A DNA stretch of 23,055 nucleotides from Chara braunii (GCA_003427395.1 BFEA01000062.1:1-23055), one strand, 5' to 3'. Shown: positions 8,203 to 17,628, numbered from the stretch's first letter. Notes: generated by a model from the letters alone, not told the origin. Translations and numbers: made by a program.

Positions 8203-8990
8203 AAGGACATTTACAGCTTCAACAAGGATCTTTTTTTAGAAAGTTGAGAGGACCTCCCCCTGCCAGCATTGATTACTCTAGAATCTGAGGATTAACTGAG
8301 CAGGGAACGTCATTTGATGGTAATGAAAATGAAAAGGACTATGCTATGTCAACAAAAACCAGGATGGGTCAAATTTAGAAAAACACGTAACCCCTGAAAC
8401 AGACAAGCAGAACAATCCTGCCTCCATCATCGAAAGGAAGAACCTCAAGCTGATCTAGGTGGAGTTAGTGGCTAGTGGCCGGTACTCGCCAAGATACTCG
8501 GCGCCAATCGCATCCACCACCAACTTCCTCCATCCAAATTTCATCCGTCCTCCCAAACTTCGTCCTCCTAGGGAACTCCAAAGGGCCTTGTCTCAGCAGG
8601 GGCCGAGCACCATCATCCCCTGAAATTCCTTGCCCCCACAAAAATTTCAGTCTCCGTCGTCAAGGAGGTGAACCAGCACTGCCCAACGCCAATCGCGCCA
8701 GAGTTCGCCCTCGTCAACCGGTACCCATTAGAAAACCTAAGCTACCCAACGCCAATCGCATCTGATAAAAGCTCCCCCTAGACGGTAGCCGTCGAGCAGC
8801 CCTATAATTGACCCCTATTTCATCCCCCTCCCCATCCTTGCGAAGAATCATTTCTTGCCCCTTGCCCCTTACTTCAAAACAAGTCTCCCCAAACTCCACA
8901 AGATGCTTCACTTGGCCATCCCACGAGACCCATGTTCAAAACTCAATCACCCTCAACAGCCAAACTACGACTAAAACCAAGATAATTATA
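8203..8990 (+). other. Unassigned stretch with Pro-rich open frame and small repeats
   Basis: 8203-8470 shows nothing recognisable. The plus frame 8475-8765 is Pro/Arg/Ser-rich with no recognised domain. The DNA motif 'cgccaatcgc' recurs at about 8502, 8690 and 8752, twice preceded by 'cccaa'. It is probably noncoding repeat material. Confidence 0.3.
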
Positions 8991-9028
8991 GAATAATTCG
9001 AGAATACCATTGAATTTTGTTTTTCAAT

Positions 9029-9523
9029 AATATTACCCCAGAAGGGATTAGAGAATTAACACAGGAAGAGATCAGAAAATTTCAAGTAGACGAATAAACA
9101 TTAAAACAAGTAATTAGACCTCAGAATTAAAATATGACTTTTGAACCTTGGAACAGGAAGATCATCCACGAAGTAAATTTCGATTTTACAAGTTTAAGAT
9201 GATTTATCCGAATTTAGTATATTTACTATATCTGATTTTGAATTCTCAAAGTTCTCGCAGATAGATCGAAAATAGAATCAACCAATTAGGCAACTAAACT
9301 AGAAAGAAAAAAATACAGTAAGGACCAAAACAACAATTCAAGATCAGAAAACGAAATGAGTTAAAGGATCCGGAATCTTATCAAGATATTGGACAGGGAG
9401 TCAAAGGACGAGATAGCACTAGCTTTGAGCTCATGAAAAACGTTGGAAATCCGTCAAAGTCAAGCTTTAAGGGTCATTGGGACTACAGTAGGACTTTTAG
9501 TAGTCGAAACACAACAATTTTAG
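9029..9523 (+). pseudogene. AT-rich decayed coding sequence of unknown family
   Basis: One frame keeps protein-like texture despite about nine internal stops. Segments include ITPEGIRELTQEEIRKFQ near 9032, NLIKILDRESKDEIALALSS near 9374-9433, and RQSQALRVIGTTVGLLVVET up to 9511. It ends near the repeat at 9530-9625, which has an inverted counterpart at 7496-7738. The composition is markedly AT-richer than both flanks. Possibly a gag-like or other transposon protein, but I do not recognise it, and the apparent frame may be fortuitous. Confidence 0.3.
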
Positions 9524-9529
9524 ATGGGT

Positions 9530-9625
9530 ACAAAGAAGAAAAACCTTACCCTAAACAAAACAATTACCTCCCCCTCTCCCCTCCAAACCTCACCTCCTTG
9601 TCCTTCATTGGCTGTTAAATCACCA
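9530..9625 (+). repeat. Plus-strand copy of the 7496-7738 repeat
   Basis: This shares 'ccttaccct', 'ctccaaacctcacctcc' and 'ccttcattggct' with the reverse complement of 7655-7735. The separation of about 1.8 kb with opposite orientation could reflect flanks of a larger inverted structure or two independent insertions. Confidence 0.5.
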
Positions 9626-10590
9626 GTACACCCGAGGCTAAATGTACGAGCCAAAGTTTTGAATTTTCTCGAGCCTGAAAGCAACAACTACCAACTCTTG
9701 GAAAGTAGAGGTCGGTAACGGTACCGGCCCCGCTCGGATTGAGTGCTGGACCTGCTGCCACTGCATTGGGTTTGTTAGTTTGCTGGTTGGGTTGTTTGTC
9801 CTTCCCTTGAGGGGGGGGGGAGTGATTTGGGATCCGGTCTTTGAACCTACGGGGTCTTGGGGGGTTGCATGGTTTTTTCAGTCCTTTTAGAAACCTTCCT
9901 TGGGGGTGGGGTCCAGTCGTTCGGTGGCTTTGTAGCTCGATAGGGGTCCCCACGCCCTTCCCAGGTCCAACCTTGGTCCCGGCCTTCGAGGTCCAGGTCC
10001 TCCAGGTAAACCCGCCCCTTATAGACCCGGTCCACTGTGTACCATCTGTTGGGTCTACACATGTCCTATTGGAGTCGGCCTGCCTTTAGGCCTCTCTTGT
10101 TGGGGTGTTGGGGGCAGGCTGATTCGGTGCTGAGATGTTCATATGCTCTGCACTTAAAACACCAAGGTCGGAACTTATGTGTAGCACCAAGGTCGGAACT
10201 TATGTGTTGTAAGGATTTGGTAGACCTTTCCTCCCATTCTGTAGGGGATTATGTCGGCTATTAAAAATGGTTGGTCCTTGGGGAGGTCGAGTGATAGCAT
10301 CATGTAGTCATCCCGTTTCGCCATGTAGGATGGGAGCGGATCATTGTTGTCCGGCACTGACAGTGGGATGGCTAGAAAAGGGGAGACACATGAACAAGGA
10401 AATTGAAAGATACTAAATGAACAAGGAAGCCCCCAGGGCCAGGACCTGGTAAAAGGAGAGCCGCAAGTAGAAGATGGTAAAGGGCTAAAGGGGACAATCG
10501 CTAAAGAGGGCTTATGTCTGGCACAATCATCCTGGGAACCAGCTACTCCAAAGACATCCACCCCAGCTCGAACCCCTTCCCCCCCCAAAG
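9615..10590 (-). pseudogene. LINE ORF1-like zinc-knuckle protein remnant, antisense
   Basis: On the minus strand a stretch around 10340-10190 (LPSYMAKRDDYMMLSLDLPK, then DQPFLIADIIPYRMGGKVYQ) leads into FRPW-CFKC-RAYEHLSTESACP. This is a CCHC-type knuckle with an unusual C-x2-C-x4-H-x6-C spacing. A basic, Pro/Lys/Gln-rich tail follows (TPPPRKVSKR, QGKDKQPNQQTNKP), typical of ORF1 or gag C-termini. The frame is broken by a 25-bp tandem duplication at 10160-10209 right at the knuckle, and by stops near 10070 and 9845. It would act as a nucleic-acid-binding chaperone in the retroelement particle. The orientation is opposite to the LINE ORF2 beginning at about 10.7 kb. It could be a 5'-inverted part of that LINE or a separate element. 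Confidence 0.55.
10160..10209. repeat. 25-bp perfect tandem duplication
   Basis: Copies at 10160-10184 and 10185-10209 are identical over at least the first 23 bases, starting CACCAAGGTCGGAACTTATG. Removing one copy restores the antisense zinc-knuckle reading frame, so the duplication is a recent inactivating change. Confidence 0.85.
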
Positions 10591-10713
10591 CCCCCAGAAG
10601 CCGATCTCACCAGCAGGAGACAAAAAATCCGACACTTATTAGAGATTGCGCCCTTGGGTAGGACGCCTACAAACAAAGGCATAATCTTTCTGCCGGTAAG
10701 GTAAAGAGATGGG

Positions 10714-11275
10714 GTGTTGGAAGCAGGATTGTCAGTGCCCCCTGGGGCAGTGCAGGGAGAAGTCTTTCTTCAGGGCTGCTTCACTGTCTTCCTCTCACCG
10801 ACATCCTGGACCGGGAGCCCGGTGCTTCGGAAGATGGACATCCATCAACTGACCCAGAATCGGCTCCCAGCAAGGGCCTCCGTGACTCTGGTGCTCTCCC
10901 ATGGGCAAGAGAGATTAAGAACCAAAAATATATTTATGTGTTATGACCACTTGAAAACAGACGAACTGCACCAGTTAGATCAGGAGACACTCAAGGACCT
11001 GCAGCTCCTAAAAATCAAGTCATATGACCTATGATCTGCAAAAGAGATTGAAGATTTCCTAGTGAAACTACTTAGGATTGGTATACTGCAAAGGCAATCC
11101 CTTAGACACAGAGAAATGACTGTCTCTGTGAAAGCACAAAAACAAACTGGAACAGAAAGTTAAGGGAATTAACAACAAGAAATGAATGTGGTTGATGCCC
11201 TGTACGGCAATGACAAAACTTGGAAACTATGCAAACGACAAACTGACCTTGACCTACGCTCACTTAATGTGAAAT
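10714..11275 (+). pseudogene. LINE segment upstream of ORF2 (possible ORF1 end or ORF2 start)
   Basis: The frame from 10714 to 11034 continues in phase after a TGA. It includes LKTDELHQLDQETLKDLQLL and later EIEDFLVKLL, and ends at 11275 with DLDLRSLNV, the usual start of an APE endonuclease ('SLNVNGL'). No named domain is recognised in the first part. An 8-bp microduplication (TGTGAAAT then TGTGAA, near 11268-11281) shifts the frame exactly where the endonuclease begins. Confidence 0.45.
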
Positions 11276-12136
11276 TGTGAATGGACTCGCCTCTGCAAAG
11301 CACCCCAAAAGACAAACAATACTGGACCGGCTAAAAGGGGTAGAGGGGAGGGATTGGCCAGACGTTGTATGCCTGTAGGAAACCCATCTCATGAACAAAC
11401 CAGAACACAACCACGCACACAAAGAAATTTGGACTCACCAAGCCTTTCGAGCCCATGCCCCACGACCAGGAAGCGGAAGGGTTGCCATATGGCTCCCACT
11501 GGACTCAAAGGTAGAAATATTTAACTGGGAAGCAGATCAAGAAGAAGGTAGGGAGCCTATCTACTGGCGATGTTGGAATTGGAAGTAGTAAATATTTTAA
11601 ATGTATATGCCCCCAACGAACCGATGGTACGTCAAAACGTTTTTGAGTCCCTTAAATCCAAATTACTGGTAGGTATCCCTACGATTTTAGTAGGCGACTT
11701 CAATGTAGCCCCAAACTGCTGAATGGATAGATGGAAAATCCCTATAGCTTGCCCAATTTACATTGAGAATGATGAGCGACTAATCGCGAATCCCTCACAA
11801 TCTCCTAACCTCTTCGATACCTTCCAGAGACAATTCCCCACCGCCCACCGTTTCACATGTTTCCAAAAGAACAATACAGAAAGGGCATCCAAATCTCGTA
11901 TAGACCTAATACTTACCTCAGAGGAGCTACAAGGGGGTCTTCAAATGGTAGAGATATTCCCTCGCAACCCCTTCCCGGGCCTGGATCACGCGATGTGTCT
12001 TGCGATCTTCTCCTTCAGGAGAAAACCAGATCAAGGTAGGATATTTTATACGCTAAATACATCCATTTTAACTATCGATCGCTTTAATACCTACCTCAAC
12101 GAAGTGTGGTCCTTCTGGCAGGAACAAAGAGACTAA
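11262..12136 (+). pseudogene. LINE ORF2 N-terminal AP endonuclease (EEP) domain, broken
   Basis: EEP/APE endonucleases nick target DNA for target-primed reverse transcription. Landmarks in order are LNV...GLASAKHPKRQ, DVVCL-stop-ETH (catalytic Glu context QETH), LNVYAPN (about 11600), ILVGDFNVAPN (11688-11719), SRIDLILTS (about 11896-11922) and LDHAMCLAI near 11980, which replaces the usual SDH. Breaks are TAG at 11376 (expected Gln of QETH), a frameshift near 11585, TGA at 11720 and TAA at 12134. Identification of the domain is secure and the copy is clearly inactive. Confidence 0.85.
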
Positions 12137-12790
12137 ATTCAAGATAAAATAGTATGGTTCAACAATGGTCTGACTTTCTTAGGCCGCAAGTGCAATGAAT
12201 ATTAAAAATTGCTCGCAGCATGTCGCCACGCCGAAGAAACAAAATCACGACATCAATTACAACACCTGCAACAACAGGAAAATGAAACAGAAGACCATCA
12301 AGAAGAGCTAGCTAGAACCATTCAGAGCATGGAAGCCCGCCTTATTGGTTTTATGGAACATCGATGGCAGGGCGTGAGAATTCGGGGCAAACTCTCCAAA
12401 CATAACTTGGAGGAAGCTATGGATGCAAGGTTCTTTGCCATGGCCAAGGCCAAGTCAGGGAGGTTTGTAATTGAAGCCTTAGAGGACCCCAAGTCTAACC
12501 AAGGACCTTTGCTCACATCTACAGCTGCCTGCACAAAAATAGCAAAGGACTTCTATCAGACCTTGTTCACATCAGAATGTGGGAACCAACCTAGATCACA
12601 ACGCTTTGAGGAATCGACGACTTCTTGCATCCACTCAACAAAACTCTCACAGAGCAACAAAGAGATCGTTTAGATAGGCCCCTACCGAAGGAAGAAATAT
12701 AGACAACATTGATGCAAATGGAAGAGGAAAAAACTCCAGCTATAGATAGACTCCCCAAGGAATTATGAGAATCGATGTGGGCAAGCATCT
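12137..12790 (+). pseudogene. LINE ORF2 linker between endonuclease and RT
   Basis: Continuing in frame 2 after TAA at 12134 and 12203, this codes for a Gln/Glu-rich helical segment (SRHQLQHLQQQENETEDHQE, then SMEARLIGFMEHRWQGVRIR) and FFAMAKAKSG. LINE ORF2 proteins typically carry such a helical linker before the RT. A frameshift near 12610 moves the frame to that of the RT, where LTEQQRDRLDRPLPKEEI, MQMEEEKTPAIDRLPKEL and MEYYHEV precede the RT. Confidence 0.7.
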
Positions 12791-14880
12791 CGAAAAACCT
12801 TATGGAATATTACCATGAGGTTTGAGCCACATGACAAACAGGGGAGCTGGTGGAGCAAGGAGTGTTGACGCTCTTTTACAAAAAAGGGGAACGCACTAAT
12901 ATAAGAAACTACCGACCTATCACCCTGCTCACGGTGATCTACAAGATGATGGCTAAAGCACTGGTCAACCGCATGACATTAGTAATGGTGGATATTATTC
13001 ACCCTCACCAAACTGGATTCATTCAAGGCAGGAATATTTAGGATAATATCCTCCTGATCAACGAGATGATCAAGCTATCCAGACAATCAAAGAATAACGC
13101 AACTATCATCTTTATCGATTTCGAAAAAGCATATGACCATGTGGACTGGTTTTTCCTAGATAGGTGTCTGGAAAAACTCAACTTTGGACCAGATTTTAGA
13201 CGATTGATAATAATTTTTCACTCAAATGCAACAACTAGGGTCATGGTGAACGGCAACCTGGCCCCCCCCATCAATCTTCAAAGATCAGTCAGACAGGGGG
13301 ACCCCATAGCCCCATACCCTTTCACCATAGTTATGGAAGCATTAACAACCAACCTGAGAACACACAAGGATATCAAAAGAATCCAAGTATCTTCGATACC
13401 TGAGGAGATAATCCTAGTCTGTTCATTGTTTGCAGACGACCTGACCCTGATGGTGGACGCTTCCAAGGAATCAATGGAGGAGGTACAATACATAATGGAT
13501 CGTTTCTCCAAACTGTCAGACATGAAAGTTAACTGGGGAAACAAAACCCAAGGATGGTGGATCCACCACCAAGGAGTGAGACCTCCAGAACAACCCAAGC
13601 TCAAATGGCTCCTTAAGGAAGCCCTCATTAGAGTGTTGGGCATATCGATGACGACAGAAGGCAGACCATCCACCAACAACGAATGAATTACAAACCCACC
13701 ACTAGCAAAAATGACGCTCTGGAAAGACAAAAACACCTCATTGTTTGGGCGTTCCCTGATAATCAACAACGTGGTGCTGGCCTCGTTGTGGTACAAGTCG
13801 GCAATCTGGGCCCTGGATAGGAAGACCTTTCGCTCACTGAAGCGCCAAATAACGATTTTTCTGTGGAGAAGCGACCATGAAAAACTAAACGTGATCAATC
13901 GAGTGACATGACATTCTATAATTCAACCCAGAACAAAAGGAGGCCTAGGCATCATCGACTCGTTAACGCAGACCAAAGCACTAGCGATACAATGGATCAA
14001 ACATCTGCTTTTCAATCCCGAGACCCCCTCGAAAGGGTTAGCCCTAGAACAAATATCCCGACTAGCACCTCAAACACCGACAGGGATTGACCCGCGGATG
14101 TGGTTGGAGAACAGGGAATGGCCCATCCTAAGAACAAGACCGACACAACGGGACCCCGACCTCGATACCCTCAGGCAAGCGGCAAGGGCTGACCTACGAC
14201 AGGATCCCTTCTAGCCTTCTCTCCTCAACAAATGGAGAAGCCTCCCCCTACCGGACAAAACCCCGCCAGACAGATGGGAAAAGGTAGCACGACAACCTCT
14301 CTCTGGCAACAGCTGGGTGGTAGACGCGAGAGGACAGACTCTCCATTGCACGAACTCTCCCTGGTAGGGATGGATCAAACGAGGGATAACAAGGGTGATA
14401 GACATATGAGATACAAAGCATAAGGATTGGATCGGTCCTAACCAGCTACGGGAGAGACTGAGGTACTGCCACCGGCCCTATGAAACTTTGAAGGCAATAG
14501 TGGAAAAGATCCCCCTAGCTTGGTGGAGGACCCTTCGCAGAGGCCCCACCCTACAAGAATCAGACTGGGTGGCGTTTCGGGGGCGACAAGGAGATGTGGG
14601 CAGTGTGGTCTGCTGCATCCCGGAAGGAACAGTAGTAGTAAGCCTCTTCCAAGTAGGACGGGACAACATAATCCAAAGGAGCAACCCAGAAGAAACTATA
14701 GTATGCCAAAAAGAGGAGTTGTTCAGAATCAGAGTATTCAAGGAGAAAGAGCAATGAATATCCTACCTACCCAGCTCCCCGATCCACCAACTAGCCCTGG
14801 ACCCGTCGGAATGGACATGGACAACCCAAATGGGGAAGGGTAAGAAATGGATTAAATCACTATATGGCCTAACAATTAAG
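12790..14880 (+). pseudogene. LINE ORF2 reverse transcriptase and thumb region, many stops
   Basis: The non-LTR RT motifs appear in order: VLTLFYKKGERTNIRNYRPI with TLL, then QTGFIQGRNI (to 13038). Motif A is FIDFEKAYDHVDW (13111-13149), motif B RQGDPIAPYPF (about 13291) and motif C FADD (13429-13440). All three catalytic Asp are present. Downstream are SLFGRSLIINNVVLASLWYK and GGLGIIDSLTQTKALAIQW, usual in plant-type LINE ORF2. One frame stays open in register from about 12610 to 14880 apart from eleven point stops at 12700, 12766, 12823, 12832, 13039, 13684, 13909, 14212, 14365, 14407 and 14755. All are TAG or TGA. The preserved frame indicates inactivation mainly by substitutions, not indels. 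Confidence 0.9.
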
Positions 14881-14894
14881 TCAACCTCCGAGAC

Positions 14895-15739
14895 CAGGTA
14901 GAGGAACGTTGGAGGAACCACTTAAATGTCAGTAAAGAGGATCTAAGACCTATCAAGTGGTTTATGATGGCCAAGGCAAAACCGGCCAAGATCGCCTCAC
15001 TTCAATGGCAGCTTGAACACCGTTGTCTACCGACCAATAATTGGTTGATAGACAGAACATCCCTGGAAGAGAGAGGGCGTGCTCTCACCTGGTGCAAGCT
15101 GTGTATAAACGCGTTCCCACCTAGAAAAAGACCGGAAACTATTGAGCACATATTTCTTCAATGTCCAGGTGCTTTCTGGCTGTGGAGATGGTGGGACAGA
15201 ATTTGGGAGCAACTAGAAACAAACGCCTCGTGGCCCTGGGACTGGAAGCTGCTACTGTGCGAGGCCTGGCCCAAAAGCCAGCCGGACCAACTTAGTGAAT
15301 TCACTGAAAACATGTTTAGAGTGGGGCGAAGGGCGGTGCTCTGGGTACTCTGGAGATGACGCTGTACTTTGAAATGGAGGGAGCCAGACTAGAAGGGCCT
15401 GAATTCACAGAAAACATACAACAGCAGATCCAAACAGAAATAACCGCAAAATGGAATGGGGTCCAAACACAGATCAAACTCTTTGCCAGACAAAAAAACA
15501 TCCAACAAAAAATTCAGGAATTTGGCTCAAGCTGGCTTGGGGGACCCAACAGGGGGAGGATACGAAAGGCAGAATGGAAAGGAGAACATCAGGAATTGGG
15601 GGAGGACCAAGAGAGATTGGAGATAGTAAGAGATTACCGACTGATATTTCATGAATGGACCAAAATTGATACAGCTATCCCTCTAAAACCCCCGGAAGAA
15701 TTCCCAGACTTCTTTCCCCCCCCCGAAACTGTCTCGTAG
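14895..15739 (+). pseudogene. LINE ORF2 C-terminal zf-RVT zinc-binding domain and tail
   Basis: After a frameshift near 14885 the frame reads KIASLQWQLEHRCLPTNNWL, then WCKLC (Cys codons at 15093 and 15102), ETIEHIFLQCPGAFWLW. This is the zf-RVT signature (C-x2-C ... H ... C) found after the RT in plant-type LINEs. A second frameshift at the ATGA overlap (15356-15359) moves to a frame running from 15356 to TAG at 15737-15739, with a Gln/Lys-rich helical tail and PPEEFPDFFPPP. A further frame continues to the TIR element at 15807 and resumes after it. Confidence 0.85.
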
Positions 15740-15806
15740 AAATGCAGTGGTATGCGATGGCTGGATGAATTCAAGGAGAGTGGCCTGAGGATAGAGATCT
15801 ATCTTA

Positions 15807-17096
15807 GGGCCTCGTTAGACACTCCTTACGAGTTCCTTGAGCCACAAGGAAATATCCTTGTGGCGAGGATGTTTCCTTGTGGCTTCCCCACGGCCATTTT
15901 CATACGTAAATTAGCGGCCGCGGGGTCGGTCGTCCTTGGTCCAACTTCTTTTGTCCGTGTGGAGGCGGCGTGGTCCAGTGACGCGAGGCGGGAAACGGCA
16001 GACGGCGGGCGACGCGAAAAGAAATTTAACCCCAGGGGCGTGGGCATTTGAAATTCGAATGACTGCTGCGACGACGATGACGATGTGTGGCTGGCGGCGC
16101 GAGGACGGCGTTCTGCGGAAAGGGGCTCAGCGGCGGCGGAGGTTCCGTCCCGAGGCCGTTGCGAGTGCGCGGGCAGCGTGTGGTGCGTCCATCGTCGTGG
16201 ACCTTTGCACACGTCGACTGCGCCTTACTCCTCGTTTCCGTGCGCGGGACTGTAAGCAGAGAAAAGGGGCCACCTTTCGACGGATGTCTTCGGCTTCTTC
16301 GTCGGGTGCAGAAGGACGACACAGACGGCAGCGGAAAGAAGGGACCGTGTCTCAGGAAATGCGACGACGCGAGCCGCAAGCGGGACGAGGCCGACGAAAC
16401 ACACGTGGAAGAAGACAACGACGAGAAGCAGCATGACGACGAGGAGCAGCAGAGGCAGCCTGTGCAGCAGGTCGACCATGTAAGGGCCGTTCAAAGGGCA
16501 ACAAACCGATGACAGCGGTCGACCGTCCAACGAACAAGCCCGTGGACACAAGAAAGATCGGTGGAAGATCTGTGCTCCAACGTGCGAGGCGTGACGACAA
16601 ACGAAGAAAACGACGATATTCTGCAATGAAACTGTCGTCGTCGAAAGGGGCGCCGGGTGGGAAAAACATTTGAATTTCGGACCGTTGTCGACTATCGCCC
16701 GCCGCAGCAGACCGCAGGACGCCAGCCGGCAATTCGCGTAGACGGACGGAGGCCTCACGCCGACGGTTACCGTTTGGAGCCGTTGGGGCGCCGTGCAGAT
16801 TTTCGATGCAGGGATGTCCGTGCTCCCGTTCGCTGGACCACGTCTGGACCACCCACGAACCGAAAGTGTGCGTCGACGCATGCCTTCGCCGCTCCGAATT
16901 TTGCGCTTCCTTGTGCTCCGAGGGACCTCGGGAGGTCCCTTGGGGGTTAGGAAAAAATGGCTGTGGCCACAAGGAGGCCACAAGGAAATCTCCTTGTGGT
17001 GTTTTCACATTTTGTTTCGAGAATCGTCCCCAAGGACAGGTGGAACGATCATTTCCTTGTGGATTTCGGGTCCACAAGGAGTGTCTAACGAGGCCC
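15807..17096. mobile_element. 1290-bp PIF/Harbinger-like nonautonomous element with TTA duplications
   Basis: Perfect 21-bp inverted repeats beginning GGGCCTCGTTAGACAC occupy 15807-15827 and 17076-17096. TTA lies on both sides (15804-15806 and 17097-17099), the target duplication typical of PIF/Harbinger and Tourist elements. Eight exact copies of CCACAAGGA lie near the ends: plus at 15842, 16967, 16978 and 17072; minus at 15855, 15874, 16991 and 17054. The last plus copy overlaps the right TIR. The interior (about 15915-16900) is CpG- and GC-rich with overlapping open frames on both strands, one crossing the element edge, and no recognisable transposase. It is inserted in the 3' region of the LINE. 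Confidence 0.85.
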
Positions 17097-17099
17097 TTA

Positions 17100-17358
17100 G
17101 TGATAATATTCCAGACGGATAGCAGTCGGCACAGTATTTCAGACCCAAAAAAGGAGAAGTGACAGTTCGGACTGGGCTGGTGGGGGTAGGGAGGAACTAG
17201 TGTGTTGCAGTAGGTATCTGGTGCCAGTTCCAAGGTGAAGAGGTTCCCCCCCATCACCACCTTCCTGCTCAGTCAATCCCCTGGATACCAGGGTAATCAA
17301 TGCTGGCAGGACTCTCCCACAATGTTTTTTTCTGACATACTTCAAATTCAATCTGTAT
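17100..17358. other. LINE 3' remainder and unassigned sequence
   Basis: The first ~60 bp continue the LINE frame interrupted at 15806 (codons for SDNIPDG then TAG). From about 17160 to 17358 nothing recognisable was found. Confidence 0.4.
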
Positions 17359-17495
17359 ATGGGACGCTGGGCCTGTTTTCCAGCAGGTGATGCTCCCCAC
17401 CAATAGATGGAGCCTCTCCCCAGGTGTTAGTGGTGTCTGCTCTTATCAGCACCACTAACACTGGTGGGGGCGTGTTAAAAAAAAAAAAAAAAAAA
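17359..17495 (+). mobile_element. Short poly(A) retroposon, GGGACGCTGG family (copy 3)
   Basis: It starts ATGGGACGCTGGGCC at 17359, continues with TTTTCCAGCAGGTGATGCTCCCC and CACCAATAGATGGAGCC, carries a strong hairpin at 17424-17461 and ends in 'gtgtt' plus 19 A (17477-17495). It shares head, 'AATAGA-TGGAGCC' middle and 'gtgtt-A' tail with copy 4, which defines a ~130-bp full-length form. Confidence 0.65.
17424..17461. repeat. 12-bp perfect hairpin inside retroposon copy 3
   Basis: GTGTTAGTGGTG (17424-17435) pairs perfectly with CACCACTAACAC (17450-17461) around a 14-nt loop. Three further pairs form outside with a one-base bulge. It sits just upstream of the poly(A) tail. Confidence 0.8.
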
Positions 17496-17536
17496 GTAGG
17501 GGCCACGCCATCCCCAAAACTGTGGGCACATGTCTA

Positions 17537-17537
17537 N
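17537..17537. other. Ambiguous base (N)
   Basis: A single N lies in otherwise continuous sequence between two retroposon copies. It may be a base ambiguity or a collapsed gap. Confidence 0.9.
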
Positions 17538-17628
17538 GCATGTGAGTATTCATGTCTTAATTGTGTCCAGCCTCTTTTCCGAAGGGCCCCTACAACGAAA
17601 GACTTGTTTTCAATATTGAATGTTATCA

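Larger units (their letters stand above)
9615..17160 (+). mobile_element. Composite LINE (APE-RT-zfRVT), possibly 5'-inverted, 3' end split by a DNA element
   Basis: The sense part covers 10714-15806 and resumes at about 17100. The antisense ORF1-like part covers about 9615-10590. The domain order APE, RT, zf-RVT places it with L1-type plant LINEs. The right limit is uncertain: an A-rich 'cccaaaaaag' occurs near 17147, but no clear poly(A) tail or target-site duplication was identified. The left limit depends on whether the antisense segment belongs to this element. Confidence 0.6.

Noticed and set aside
13278-13898. 206-codon minus-strand open frame
   Set aside because: It is antisense to the LINE RT core, whose motifs A, B and C are all on the plus strand.
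16352-17260. 302-codon minus-strand open frame
   Set aside because: It crosses the right TIR and TTA boundary of the DNA element, overlaps other open frames in GC-rich sequence and has no recognisable domain.
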